Below are positions 47,936 through 61,188 of a stretch of DNA of 64,000 bases, piece after piece (position 1 is the first letter of the stretch; every line of letters starts with the position of its first letter). The notes below the pieces were generated by a model that saw only the letters and a program-made list of their open reading frames with translations, searched no databases and was not told where the DNA came from. A program made the translations under genes and the position numbers. This DNA is from Sinonovacula constricta (taxonomy: Eukaryota; Mollusca; Bivalvia; Cardiida; Solecurtidae), in NCBI GenBank assembly GCA_007844125.1, contig CM017567.1, positions 4,593,660 to 4,657,659 of the forward strand, written 5' to 3'.

Positions 47936-49493
47936 TTATAAAATAAATAATCTTTAATTATATATATGCACATGCACGAAAAACAACAACAACAAAACAA
48001 CAATAAACAAATAAAAAACTACGACCTGCCAAATAATCAATATTGATTTTTTATTAGCGGTCAAATTCAATTTGAGTCAAAAGTAATTATTTCTGACGCA
48101 TCGGGACCCAACATTGCTATTCTTCCTAATACAGATAGCATAAGGTACTCAGTTAACTGAGTTTTTTTTAACGTACGGTGGTTTGGTAAGATGCATTTCT
48201 AATCAATCATTCGGGCTGTGTAAATAGATTATTGGGCACTGGAACTCAACGCCGTGAATTATTCTGCGGCAAGTTACGGGCGAATAAAACCAAACTATAT
48301 ATTCAACATGTCAATTGTATGACTTACCACATTTAATGTCTGGTCCAAAGAAGTAAAAAAACGAGGTCAAGCCAATATTATTTCGCCAAGTCTTGTGCAT
48401 TGATATCAAGCAAAACTTTATGGTCCAAAGACTTTATGGCACACGTTATCTTAAATATATATTTAACCCGAATGGCGTAAAGCATTTGTTCTATCTGGCA
48501 AAACATTTGATATTGTAAGGGATACGTACTTATATAAAATATCATAGCAGAATTGTGTTTATTTCGTACATGTGCATGTAACGAAGTTGCCAAGTAGATT
48601 TACTTTTAAGAACAATGGAAAAAATTGTAGCCGTCATCACACCGAATAAACGTAGAATAACGTATATATAACAGAAAATGAATATGTTGTCCGAAAATGC
48701 CAAAGTGTAATTAAGTCTATAACGAGTCTATATCAACATAAAAGTCAATATAAACTTAAAAAAAATATACATACCCGGACCAAACCGCAGGTCTATTTCT
48801 TACTTATGTTTTTCGATCCATATGATATCAAATGTTATGCGTTCAATATCCACTCTAGAATCTATATCGCGTAACCCATTTACGTCGTTTATCCCTTCAT
48901 ACAAATACAGTTTATGAAGTTGTGTTTCCGCTACACGTTGTTAATGATAAAGCTTTAAACAATTACTATTCAAGTATCATAATCATCATCATTTTTAAAT
49001 CCTTAATTGTGTATCACTTTGACATCAAAAGCAAAACATATTCATAGAAAGTTAATGTAATGCATGTGTGAGAAAACTGATTATGTTTGATGATAGGTTA
49101 CGATTTATTATACTCATTTTATTTTCAAAGTCATACTGAACTTTGTCACTCTATTTTTAACTGCAAAATGGTTTTATTCTGGGTTTTTATATGCATATAT
49201 TTTTCATTTGTAAAAAGGCCAAGTAATAGTGGTTGAGTTAATTTTTTAATTAGCCATTAAATAGCACAAGTATTGTCTGCAGGTTGGTAACGGAACTTAA
49301 GTTTTTTGGGTTAATAGGGAGAAGGATCGAAGGAAGCCTTGATGATTCACGTAACAATGGCTCAATTATGTCACACAAAGCGACAAATACTTGAATATTG
49401 TAGAAAAAAGGGCTCAATACATTTTGTTTGCATTTCATAGGAGACCGAAATGAGATTTTGATATACAATTAGCGGCACATACTTTATGAATTA
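47936..49493. other. AT-rich non-coding DNA
   Basis: Nothing was recognised besides a short CAA tract at about 47980-48000. Confidence 0.4.
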
Positions 49494-50976
49494 TTAAGGT
49501 TCTGGACCTGTAACTAACTTCGGTAAACATCGGCACTCGGTATGATCCGGTTTTATTTGAATAGCATTCGTCGTAAAGTTTCGTATTTGCTATTTTTAGT
49601 AGTTTTTCACCACGTGATATGGATTTTCCATGACGTCATTGGGTTACCCATTTTTAAAAATGAGGAAACCGGGAGCTCGACAGCGTGATCGTCGAGGGCG
49701 ATATTGTAAAAATAGTAGTTTACCGACAACAAAGTCATGTAAAGTTGAAGTTGATCATAACTATTGTGTTGGTTTCCTGTGTACAGGTGAAAAATGCACT
49801 GTTTCATCTTGTGTTTGCGATTTAAATTTGCCTTCGCATGCTAACCGCGAGAGTTAGCGACATGGTTTGACGCTCGCTCACCTTCGTCTGATATTTTCTC
49901 CGGATGGCCAGGATGAACTTTAAAATGTGTCCAGGGGTCAAAATTGTGAGGGACAACTAAGTGTCACTAATACCAAAAGAGTGCTTGACTCAGTTTTTCC
50001 TAAACTGTCGGATTTTTTTACGAAAAACGAGTAAAGTGGTTAATTTCAAATATTTCCCTCAAGCCAGCCAAAATCAGTAAAGAGAAGGTTTTCATGTAAT
50101 AATGCAGAGTTTTACATACATATTTCCATCTCTTATACCAACTGTAGGTGATTTTTTGTATGAAGGAGTATAATCGGTGATTGACCATTTTGACGTTATT
50201 TTTCGCTATAAATTCTCTTGCAGTTTCATTATAGTAACTTTTACAAATTCTTATAAATTTTATTAGGAACGGTAAAATGCCTTTTAAATCTCATATTATG
50301 GTATTATGGGCAGTTTATAGTGCAGAAATTTTTTAAACTATTTGTATGTGTCGAACTAGCTTTAAACTTGAGATATTTGCTTTTATAGATAGAGTAAATT
50401 TTTAAACACACCCAAAAAACTCGGATTTTTGCTCGGGGGTACATGTATGCAAAGTTCTGTAAATTTTATTAGGAACGGTAAAATGCCTTTAAAATCTTAT
50501 ATTATGGCCAGTTTATATTGCAGAAAATTTTAAAACTAGTTGTATGTGTCTAACTAGCTTCAAACTTGAGATATTTGCTTTTATAGATAGAGTAAATTTT
50601 TAAACACACCCAAAAAATCGGATTTTTGCTCGGGGGTACATGTATGCAAAGTTCTGTATTTTTATAAGTATTTGTCCAAAGTGTGATCTTATTGTTCTGA
50701 TTTATCATGACATTATTGTGTAACAGGAAAATTAGTTAAAATTTGAATATAGAACAGTAGAATTTGAAAAAAATGGTACTTTTTCATTTTTGTTCCAGCA
50801 CAATTTACGGTGTTTTTGAAAATCAAGGGTCACTTTATAAAAATGTACATAACTTGAGTTACAAACGGTCAACTTCCTTAAAAATTCACCGTACGATGTG
50901 TTTTATAGTACAGATTCAAGAAACAGTATCATTATAAGGATTGTGGAAGATCACCATTACAGGTCCAGAACCTTAA
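49494..50976. mobile_element. Non-autonomous DNA transposon with TTAA borders (piggyBac-like MITE candidate)
   Basis: A perfect 20-bp inverted repeat, TTAAGGTTCTGGACCTGTAA, lies at 49494-49513 and inverted at 50957-50976. The outermost TTAA on both sides fits the target-site duplication of piggyBac-type elements, leaving a 16-bp terminal repeat starting GGTTCTGG. A TA-duplicating (mariner-type) reading is also possible because TTAA contains TA. No transposase frame exists inside; a 75-codon Cys-containing frame at 49630-49857 has no recognised domain. An internal duplication of about 200 bp lies at 50255-50658. Confidence 0.75.
50255..50658. repeat. Tandem duplication of about 200 bp inside the TTAA element
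   Basis: Two units begin 'aaattttattaggaacggta' at 50255 and 50461 and end 'gcaaagttctgt' at 50460 and 50658. The second lacks about eight bases near 'ggtattatggg'. Identity is otherwise high, including 'cacacccaaaaaa' and 'gctcgggggtacatgtatgc'. Confidence 0.85.
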
Positions 50977-53418
50977 GTAAGTAATCAGTAACAGGTACAT
51001 GTGCTTAATAATTTATTGTTTTGAAATTTCACCACGTTTAGTACGGAATAACAACTTAGGTTTTCCCGCATATATAGTGTATTTCTATTTACTGTGGTTA
51101 TACTGTATCACGGACATTTTCTATTCGGTTTAGTTATAACATAAGATTGCCATTAAGATTATCTTGATTTCATCGAGAGATTTAAATCAAAGTGCTGAAA
51201 GCGCTGTTTGGGCGGTGGAAGTTTACCATGTAAGCGGTTACATGTGTGCATACAACAGTCAAAAGTATTGCGTAGTACATCAAATGTACAACGCACTCAA
51301 AATTTTAAAGCAGGCAAGTCTTCAGCTGCAAATAAATACTGATGTATAGATTTGGAAAACGCAGTTAAATCAGAGTCACTGACATCCAACAGAAATCGTT
51401 TAAGTATACATTCAATACTTTCTATTTGATTTTACATTTCAAATTAAGAAAGGTCTAAAATAAATGCTCATATATTCATATATGCTACCGGACTCGACCT
51501 AAATAAACTGAGCTTGAACTTAACTGCTTAAACAGATAACACTATTAATGTTAACATTTGAAGCAAGTTCGGAAACAATTGACGCGTCTAGAAATACTTA
51601 TTCGTTCTGTTCACGCACTACCTCTTTCCAGGCATAAATAACTGACCACGAGTAGTAAAGGTCAGGCTGGGCCAACCCTGTATGCTTCCGACATCCACCT
51701 TTCTCATTTCTTTGGACGGTGTCGCAAGCGATGCCGCCCCAAAGTAAATTAAACTAATACTCCGACAGATTTACACATGTTTATTTATTTGAAAGTGTTC
51801 CTAGATAATGCAAATCAAGCAAATTCTAAAACCGTCAGTTTATGTGAATACTTTCTTAATTGTTTAAGAATCGTATCAATGGTATTCTAATATAAATAAC
51901 ATTAATAATACAATCACACATTGTATTTTGACAAATATAAATATATAACTCTCGCGCAGACATCTTATTTACAAATAAATGTTTTACCTTTTTAATACCA
52001 CGTCTGTGTATTTTACTTTCTGTCCGTCTCTCCCGGTTGATATGTCAATGTCTTTCTCCCTAGCTCTCCATTTTCGTCTAACTCTAACTGTAGTTTTCAA
52101 TATAATTAGCTCTACGTTTCTTTTTCTCTTCTCTCCTCTCTCTCCCTGTTTCTGTCTCTCCTTCTCTTCTGACTCTTCCATTTCTCTCTCATTTTCTCGA
52201 AACATATAATCTTGAGAGATAAACATGCAATAACATTGTTTGTTTGTTTTTTGGTAGAGAATGAAAAGAAAAGCAAGAAAACAATCAAACTTGTCAACAA
52301 TATATATTTTTACCCATCCTAAAATCATGGTAAAGTGACACTTAAACATGTCATGAGTCTAGTGTGTTTACAACAGGAAGCAACGAATCGTTTTTTCTTT
52401 TCAGATAATGTCCTTTTATAATAAAAGTTTTTATAGACAGGAGTCCAGTTAGTGTATGTTCTGTTTACAAATACATTTGTATTGCAATGTAACCGGCTCG
52501 TCTGTACACGTACACATGTACAATGACTCTAATGCCACATTCTCAGAGTCTCTGTTACATTCTTACACATTCACATATGGTAGTAGTGTATTTATATATA
52601 GCATTTATTCAAAAGTTCTATGAGTATAGGATGGACATCAAATGTTTATCACATAAAAAAGTTCAAGTCAGTGACTGTGTCACTGTCTTATAGGACAATT
52701 GTTTGTGCTTGGTAAGGTTTCTTGCAATAAACCTATCTCTCGCATCTACCAGATACCAGAGCAGAATGTGTTTTTACGAATGTATTAGTCTTCCCTTGAA
52801 AATCGAGTAATAGTAACTAATATTAAAACTGACATACGTATCAGTTGTGATCAAGCATCATACATATATATTAATAAATGACATTGCCTTATAATTGAGT
52901 GAATTCTTAACAGTGATCCCATTTGTATCATTGGCCTAGCAAATGTTTGATTTTCTATTCAATAAACTTGTCCGAGCTTATTTAAAGTATACGCTTTATA
53001 TACAAATGTCGGAATATCTCTCTATATATGCGATATTTATGTGTATTATGTATAGTGCCCTACAGCAAGACGCTTTGCCGGCGCCGGGCGGTTTGCTTAT
53101 GCTTCTGGTGGTTGCATGCAATATAAATATACATTCATTACACCATAATAATGTCAATTACACTCTCAAACAGCTTCTATGTAAATCAATGATATTGATG
53201 GGTACTGGTAGTAAATTGCAATGTTAGACCTTAATTAAATATTGACAAAACTTTAGAAATACATAAACTCATACATGTATTAGAATTAAAGATTATACTG
53301 CTGCGCAACAAACGATATATCGTTACTATTAACTAGTATATACCAATTTTTGACTTATTTTTCAATCAGCAGCAATTTAAAATTGTCCCTTTTGCTGCGA
53401 CATAGACAAATAATAAAA
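50977..53418. other. AT-rich DNA with pyrimidine-rich patch
   Basis: No gene was recognised. A CT-rich low-complexity stretch spans about 52015-52200 and explains the overlapping Ser/Phe-rich and Glu/Arg-rich frames there. A short very GC-rich spot (gccggcgccgggcgg) lies near 53077. Confidence 0.4.
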
Positions 53419-53429
53419 GTCCTATGTTT

Positions 53430-53703
53430 TGTTTGTTTACTGGGTTTATCGCCCACCAACAGTATTTCAGTTATCTGGAGACGGTGTCCACTTGAACACC
53501 TAGAAATGATACCAAACCAAGTAACATTATCCTGACACCGGGTCAACCAGTCAACCAGGAACTATCCTTATAATTGCTTGAGCGTTAGCAAGGGTGCCTT
53601 ACCACTACCATTTATTACGACTTTTGTATGTCGCGCCTCGGGGTCGAACCCAGGGTCTCCCTTGCCTGGAGCCGACACTTTGCCGATTGCGCTACCAGGT
53701 CCG
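53430..53703 (-). mobile_element. tRNA-derived SINE (family S1), full length
   Basis: On the - strand the head reads cggacctggtagcgcaatcgg (box A), then a box B (gggttcgacccc) and a body with 'tggtagtggtaaggc', 'ttgctaacgctcaagc', 'ggtgtcaggataatg', 'acaccgtctccagataactg' and a 3' end 'gataaaccca..aaacaaac'. The 11-bp direct repeats GTCCTATGTTT at 53419-53429 and 53704-53714 define it exactly. The 62.7-kb copy shares the head and tail, while a stretch near 53494-53521 is shorter here. Confidence 0.9.
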
Positions 53704-53714
53704 GTCCTATGTTT

Positions 53715-56700
53715 GCCTGATGTTGTCTGTGAATACTTCCCTGTATAAAAGTTTGTTGACTTTCGTCATTTTAATATCAGATTGGAAACATGGAATACAA
53801 TATTTGTACAGGCTGTAATGGATCGGTTTAAGCCAGCTGATGGTGGTCAGTAAAACAAATGTCATTTAATTTAAAAGTGCTCACATGTATGTACCAGATG
53901 ACAAATCTGTAATGCGACATTCCGAGTTTATGATATTAACTGTTTCCTACACGTTAGAACCTGTAGAAAAAAATAAAGATATTCATAATAATGCATGCAA
54001 AGTCGATGTGATATATATGACTAGGTTAGATAGAATAGATAAGTATATTTCTTATATCGGTTGAAAAAATATTTACACAATTTCAGATCATGATGTATAT
54101 TATTCAGCTGTTTATAATAACAAACATTACAATTAAAGATATTATTAACGGCTATTATCATTCAAAGAGTTCAAAGACTGTTGTATGACTATTCATGACA
54201 TGTCTGATAAATGAAATCAATATTTGAACAATGCCTATCTTTTTGCCTTCAGAGACTATGGTTTTGTCAGTGAAAGAAATCACTTGTAAAATGTTGTCTC
54301 GAAGAAAGGTTTCCTTGCATCTTTTCAATGATTGGTCTGTGCGTTGGCCGCAAATCTTGCACTTTTTTTATATACACATGTTGCATATGGTATTTTAGCC
54401 TCTTCATATCTCTGCTTACTTATCCAGAGCTTCAAGATTTCAGCATTGATTAATTTTAGAAAAAAAACAAACGTTCATAAATAAATGTCGATAATTATTA
54501 TTATAGGTTTATGGAACTTTATTTACTTATTGTCGCCGAAATAACCTGGACTTTAATCGCATACTAAACTTACTTTGAAATATCAGATGTGTTGGAATAT
54601 AAAAGTCCTGGCGTACATAAAGTAATCACACACATTATTATCGCATATTTAACAGGTAATCGCTAATTACCTGTTTTAAAAATGAACTACAGGTTCATAA
54701 CTCTGGCTTACCACGAATTAAGACTATATCGTAAACAGTCCATTTAAAGACACGTTTTATACACTTTACTTAAAAGGGAAAATGTGATATCTCATAACCA
54801 TGAACTCAAATTTATGGTTTGGTGTCCTACATTTTCTTGAAAATGCTGAAATTTTCTTCTTCTTTGTTTTATTTTATAGCTGTTCTCTAAAGATAACATT
54901 CTTAGCAACAATGTTATATTGGTAAAACTTTCATCTTCTACCAAAGACCAGGACTAAACCTTATTGATATTTGCGTATATCACATTATTACATCATTTTT
55001 AGACTAACTGCATGTGTAGCAACTTCAATTCGCATTTTTATTTTATTTAAATCATAACTTTATTTTCATACAATACATTGAAATAAGAAGTAATAAAAAT
55101 TATAGTATCATATATAGTATTAGATACCATGAAGGGCACATTACCTGAAGACCCATATTGAAACCAGCATTTCTTAATTAAGGTCTACGTTTAAACCCAT
55201 TTCTTTTGTCTAATTTAATTGTTCTTATAGCTTTAACTTGCGTGTGCTTTGCATTTCCTTCCTCTCTTTATCTCATTTCTTTCTTTTATTTATATGTTTA
55301 TCACATTTTCTCAATAAGAAGATTACTGGAAAGATGCTTCATAATAATTTGTGTTACCTACAGACAAAATTAACATGAAGTCACCTTTCCCTTCTCCTGC
55401 CCTTATGCTCTTGTAATTTTAGGCAGAAAGAAAAACAAACAAATCAACAACAACAACAACAAAATCCCACCTTTGCACAAGTATGCACATTACTCGCTTC
55501 TTTTATTTTATTACTACCTTATGCGAATACTGTCCAGAATAAATTTCATCTATGTACTTTATTAAACACATGTCCCAAGCTATCACTTTATGAGATGCAT
55601 TATTGATGTAATCAATCACTGTACACAGGGTATAAGAAAATATGCCATATCAAATCTTTTTCTGCGCAAACATTCGGATACGTTAATTAATGTCTAGTAA
55701 AAATAAAACAGACATAAACAGCTTTATTACAAATTGGGAGAAACTTTAATGTGTACATAAATGTTAACATTAATAAAATGATCTTTTCCCTTTTATTTCG
55801 AAACCTTTTTGCAAGCGTTATGATTAAAGCATCAAGTACCAGAAATGGTTTATATGCCCAACATTTATGTCACACAACTGTTTAAGACGCCTCTGACATA
55901 TCGCTGCTATATATGACCAATGCATTTCTTTTTGGTATAAAGCGTAATCAAGATGACGCCATTCTTCTGTTGTGTCCTTTCTAAAGAACAGCTCAAAGTA
56001 TAATGTTTACAATAGGTTGTTTATTTAGTTAATGTCTTTATTCAGAACCATTTGCATGGACATATGGTGTCGAATATGCAGTTTAGACGCATCTAATTAA
56101 CAGCAAATTTAAGAAACTATGGTATATTCTACTTCCCGAAAGGAAAATCGAGTAATCGAGTAACAATGATACCGTTTCATCTAATAAAACGAAATAAAAC
56201 ATTGTTTTATTATATTATTGCTCACACAAGGGTAACGCATGTACGTATGTTGTTCTCTAAGGATTGTGCAAAAAAAACTTTTATCCGCGAATTTATTTCT
56301 CTATATTGCACACAATAAAGTAAGTGAATATAACATGACACAATACTTATGCTGCCGCAATATATATGCTTCATGATTGTATTTTAAGAAGATAAGCAAA
56401 ATGCACCATGTAACAGTTTTTAAGAAGCTTGTACAGCGAATATCTTCTGAGGGGTTTGTTCTGCAATATGTCAACATACAGATTGTGTGGTGTGTAATTT
56501 TACCAATAACTTTGACCTTAGAATACCCTGTTTTCTTATTGATGGCGTTTTGCCAGAAACATAACGTTTTATTTAAATAGGCAACTTAATTATTTTAGAA
56601 TTGCATGTAGTATGAGCGAACAAAGACACAAACAGCCACAGCAGACATCACCGAATGTATATTTTACCAATGTTAATCGATTGATGTAAAGGGACATTAT

Positions 56701-56835
56701 AATAATTACGACTAGAACAAACAAGTTCACAATTCTGATAAGAACATCACAGAATTGGTCATGTGTATCAATAACTGTTTTAATTTGATCTTCACCGAAA
56801 CAAGAGCACCTCTAAATTATGCTGGTGTATTTAAT
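53715..56835. other. AT-rich non-coding DNA
   Basis: Nothing was recognised besides a short (CAA)n tract near 55447. Confidence 0.4.
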
Positions 56836-56935
56836 TGCTTATTCTGTTAAATTACTCATCACAGATTTGCTTTTAGCTTGCATGTCGAATAAGTTGCAAT
56901 ACTCATAGGACTTTGTCATATATTCTTACATGGTA
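56836..56935 (-). repeat. Dispersed repeat family A, short inverted fragment
   Basis: Read on the - strand: 'agaatatatgacaaagtcct', 'gagtattgcaac', 'catgcaagctaaaagcaaat' and 'gtgatgagtaattta', the start of the family 5' half, with an internal deletion. Confidence 0.5.
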
Positions 56936-59688
56936 AATATGTTTGATTTTAGATTTATTTCTATAAATACAACTGATAACTACACACCCACTAGATTTTA
57001 TCGCAAAGCAAAAATTAAATATGTTACTTTCAATCTTAGAGAATTTTATTTTGTTCATTTTTATATTGGACTGCCGTTTTACTTTACAATTCACAAATCG
57101 AATTCTGCAAGTTTATCCTTGCAGACATATAAAATATATTATTAAATCCTTAAACTTATTTATGTTTAAAAACGTGCATTTTCTGTCATTATAAAAAAAT
57201 CTCGGAGAACCATTGCTTTGATACGTAAAGTGGTTAAGTTTAAGTTTTAAATATGCTGGATTTTAGTAATCAAATAACAAATAAATCAGTTTTTTACACA
57301 CATGCACAAATGCCACAAGTAGACTTGATAAATATCTAGCGGATCTTCCAAAATAACCAATGGGTGAAACTATGAATATACATGACACTATGTGACACAA
57401 ATCACCCAACTCTTTATACCATATGGTGCAAATGGAGATTCTGCTGATAACACATTGTAATCATGAATCATACATAATAAAGGAGCTCCAAATAACATAG
57501 TCAAGAATCAATACATCCCAAGAAGTAACTACTCTGAAATCTGGCACAATCATTTTCCCTGCATAGAGCGCCTTCCTTTTGATGAAAGCATACACTTTGT
57601 AAAAGAACATTTGAGTCGTGCATGGACTTTAAACTGGTCTGTAGTTTGCAATAATGTCACTGGAGTTCGTATTTCGGTATGATATGATTTTGTTTGACTG
57701 TTGATATAAACAAACACAGCGAATAAAATAGTGTAAAACACAATAGACACAGATAAGAACTCCGCATACATATGTATAATTCATAATCTTAACCAATTTA
57801 ATTCTTCTACCACTTGTCAGAAGCCACGTGTTTGTGATATGAGTTTTTGAAGCTATGTTTTTGGTAAAGAGGCAGTAATGAAGATATTTTCATTCACACA
57901 ACAGAATACATGTATATGGCAGGAAAATACAATATTACTAGTCTTCTGTAAAGGCATTACAATTTTAGCTTTGCTAAAATTGTGAGTTTATCGCCTTTAA
58001 ATATTTCATTTACTTTCAAGTTCTGTTCAGATTGTTCTCTTAATAACATTTAAGCACCACCACAATTACTGTCACATAGCTCGACAGTTGTAGATTGGCA
58101 GTAGAGAAGATGCATGCCGTGAATACACCAGTATAAATCTAGCTTAATAGCACAAGTCTAATATCTAATCTGCACAGAGTCTGACAGAGAACTATTGTGA
58201 AGACAGTGCAGTAAATGGGAAGAGAATGCAGTAATGCAAACATTTCTGGTGAATGATTATTTTCTATTTTTGCCATTTGTTTAAAATATTAAAAGGTCGA
58301 GAATGGCAGAATTGATGTGGCATAAATAATCTGGTGACAGTAATATTGATATATGCTACATTAAGCAAGAATGTTGTATTATTTGTATTTCTATAAATCA
58401 TACATGTAGCATACATCCTATTTTCATGTAGGTATTTTTTAGCGGCTCAAACAGCGAATGAATCGTAAATCTACCTTGCACTTTAGCCTATTTGCCTTTG
58501 TCTAGAGGTAGATTAGATTAAAATATCTGTAGAAATTTTGGTAGGGCTTTTTCTTATTTACCTATTAAAATGGGAAGTTATCAGTGATAATGAAGCTTAA
58601 CTTCGGGCGTTTATAAATGGAAATTTACGTATTGATATTGGATTTGTTTCCGATCTTATAATAACATGACATAAATCTGTTAATATTTATACAAAATACT
58701 CTCGAGTCTAAGAATAAAGAAATAAAAATGTACTGTTGTACATATAACAAAACATCACCTGACCTGGGAGTTAGATGTATTTTTTTCAAAAACGAAAGCT
58801 GGAGTGTTTGTGAGTGCGAAGATCAAAAGTTATAGTTGTTCACTAGTGCAAAGTCCGTACACTCATGGCCTTTATGTCCTTCTTCTTTTTCTGAATAATT
58901 GCTTAGAAATTATTATCCAACCATCTCTGTAAATATCGGTTGATATAACCCGTGTGATAAAGATAGCTTTATCAACTGAAATTCGCGCACGAGGATTTCG
59001 AGGCAAAATTTTGCCTAAGTCCTAACATTTTTGAGAAGGAAATTGATCTTGAATCTGTGAATATATTATCAGAAAGCAGCAATCAGCTGCCTAATGTGAG
59101 GACAGACCATGATGATCAAATGTCGTTACACGATGAACATTCAAATGGTTTAGATAAAGCTCGATCTTAAGTTGAACCAAATATAGCTGACTGCACAGAT
59201 CTGGATAAATGTCCCAATAAATCACAATTTCTAGACGTAAACATGAATACCAACAAACCATCTTCAATCCCAACATTTTTTTCAACTTTCGCTAGTCACG
59301 CTGTCAAAATCACGACTACCTTCGCAATTTTATGACGCTATATTCAATGTTCACAATTTCAATGTCATCCAAAATTAAAATGAGCAAACTGTTTTTACAA
59401 CCACAAACACACACAAACCTCGAATGTAATTCGCGTTTCCTAATGCCATGTGCGTAGCAACTTTAATGTTTCGCGGCCTTGACATTACATACTACATGTA
59501 TAACTTTATACGAGGGTGTGATTTTTGTTGTTGTTGCTATTTCTTATAGACGAATTACTCTATGCACGCGCATGAATTGTGTGTATTGCATTAGAATGTC
59601 AGATCATGTAGGGGAGGAGCAGTAGCGGTAAATTTAAATGTTCCCCTTTTTAAACCATTTGAAAAAAACTCTTAATGGTGGGAAAAAC
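56936..59688. other. AT-rich non-coding DNA
   Basis: No gene or element was recognised. Confidence 0.4.
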
Positions 59689-59832
59689 AGAATAACAGGT
59701 TAGTGTTGATATAGATAAATGTTATCATGCTCGGCCCAAAAAAAAGAAAGCACTCGGCAGAGCCTCGTGCTTTCTGGTTTTCTCAACCTCGCATGATAAC
59801 GTTTATCTATATCAACACTAACCTGGTATTCT
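59689..59832. repeat. Nested foldback of 144 bp (MITE-like)
   Basis: Outer arms 59689-59730 and 59791-59832 pair over 42 bases with two mismatches (inner end gttatcatgc / gcatgataac). Inside, 59745-59758 (agaaagcactcggc) and 59762-59775 (gcctcgtgctttct) form a second stem with a three-base loop. The whole could extrude as a cruciform. No flanking duplication was evident. Confidence 0.8.
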
Positions 59833-61188
59833 CTATGTATCTATAATACGTTAATTGGAACGAAATTGTTGCGTATTCAGGATGTTTAAACTCACCACAT
59901 TGACTATCGAACACATATGTGTGTGTCAGGAGCGTAAGGTTCGCCAATAATCCTTATAATTTGTGTTTGCTAGAAAATTGGCGATGCCTTACTGAATAAA
60001 TTACATGTCGTGGGCATCTAGACTGATGGAATTGTGACCTTGGTCATCTTCGTGACAAGTGACACTAAGTGCTGGTCATTACAATGTTTTCTAATGAAAA
60101 GGTCAGACATGAACTATAAGATAACAGTAAGTAGAGGTTTTGATAAACATATACAGGAAGCATGTACGGGAACAGTATGGACACTGTGCTGAGGCTTTGC
60201 TAAACCGGGAAATAACGCTAATTATCAACTGACAGCATAAGGATTGAACCCTTTATGCGTCTGCTTCGTATTTCATTTTCTAAAACAATCCCATTTTTAG
60301 GTAAGTATTGGGTTTATGTAACAAGTACGCACCCATGTGATAATGTTATTATTTTTTATTTTCGAGGATATAGGAGATATCATAACGTTGCTTTCATTTA
60401 CATGCCTAGTGTGGGTACACATCCACACCCACAAGTATAACACCAGACACACTAATGATAAAACTAACAGAAGGAAAAAAAGTCAAGGACGTAGGAACGC
60501 AAATCTAGAAAACACACGAGAAAAGGCGTAACATACCAAATTTATACAAAGTGTGAATCTGCACTGACAGATACACGAGTATGTTTTCACTTTTCATTAA
60601 ATACACACAGGGTCTGATATACCGAGAAGACATCACCTCGCAGTGTGTTTTACTGCCAGATCCCATTAGCACGATAACACCTAGCTGATGTATCCAGCCT
60701 GCTTTGTTATTCACTAAAAGTGGAACATTTGTGTAGGGGAAGTGCATTGTATACTACAACTACTCTAAATTAGATAGTTTTAAACCCCCAGTTACAAGTC
60801 TGTGTCTTTACAAAGCCAGTGACAAAAAGTGCGTGTATTGATATACTTGTATCTCATTATGGAAAATATCATATACATTTTTAAATAAATGATAAATAAC
60901 GTATTTGCAGTGTACATTTTGTTTTACTTTAAAAAAAAGACGATTTATGGATTCCAAGCGATTTTGACAAAGTATACATTCTATTTTTTATTCTATTTTA
61001 TACTTTGCAATTTCCCATAGACGTTCAACAGCATTATTGATGCATTTTTCGATAGAATTGTTATTATTTATTGGTTTGTATTATAAGCAACTTGCGTTCC
61101 TCCCTAAATGATTCTTTTAGTGAAGTGTGTAACTTTAAGATAATATGTATGCATGGCCATATATTTTTCCCATGAGTAAAAATCAACG
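59833..61188. other. AT-rich non-coding DNA
   Basis: No gene or element was recognised. Confidence 0.4.

Noticed and set aside
49630..49857. 75-codon frame with several cysteines inside the TTAA element
   Set aside because: No known domain and no start context or conservation can be shown; left as a possible chance frame.
51979..52349. Ser/Phe-rich and Glu/Arg-rich overlapping frames
   Set aside because: They come from a CT-rich low-complexity tract, open on both strands.
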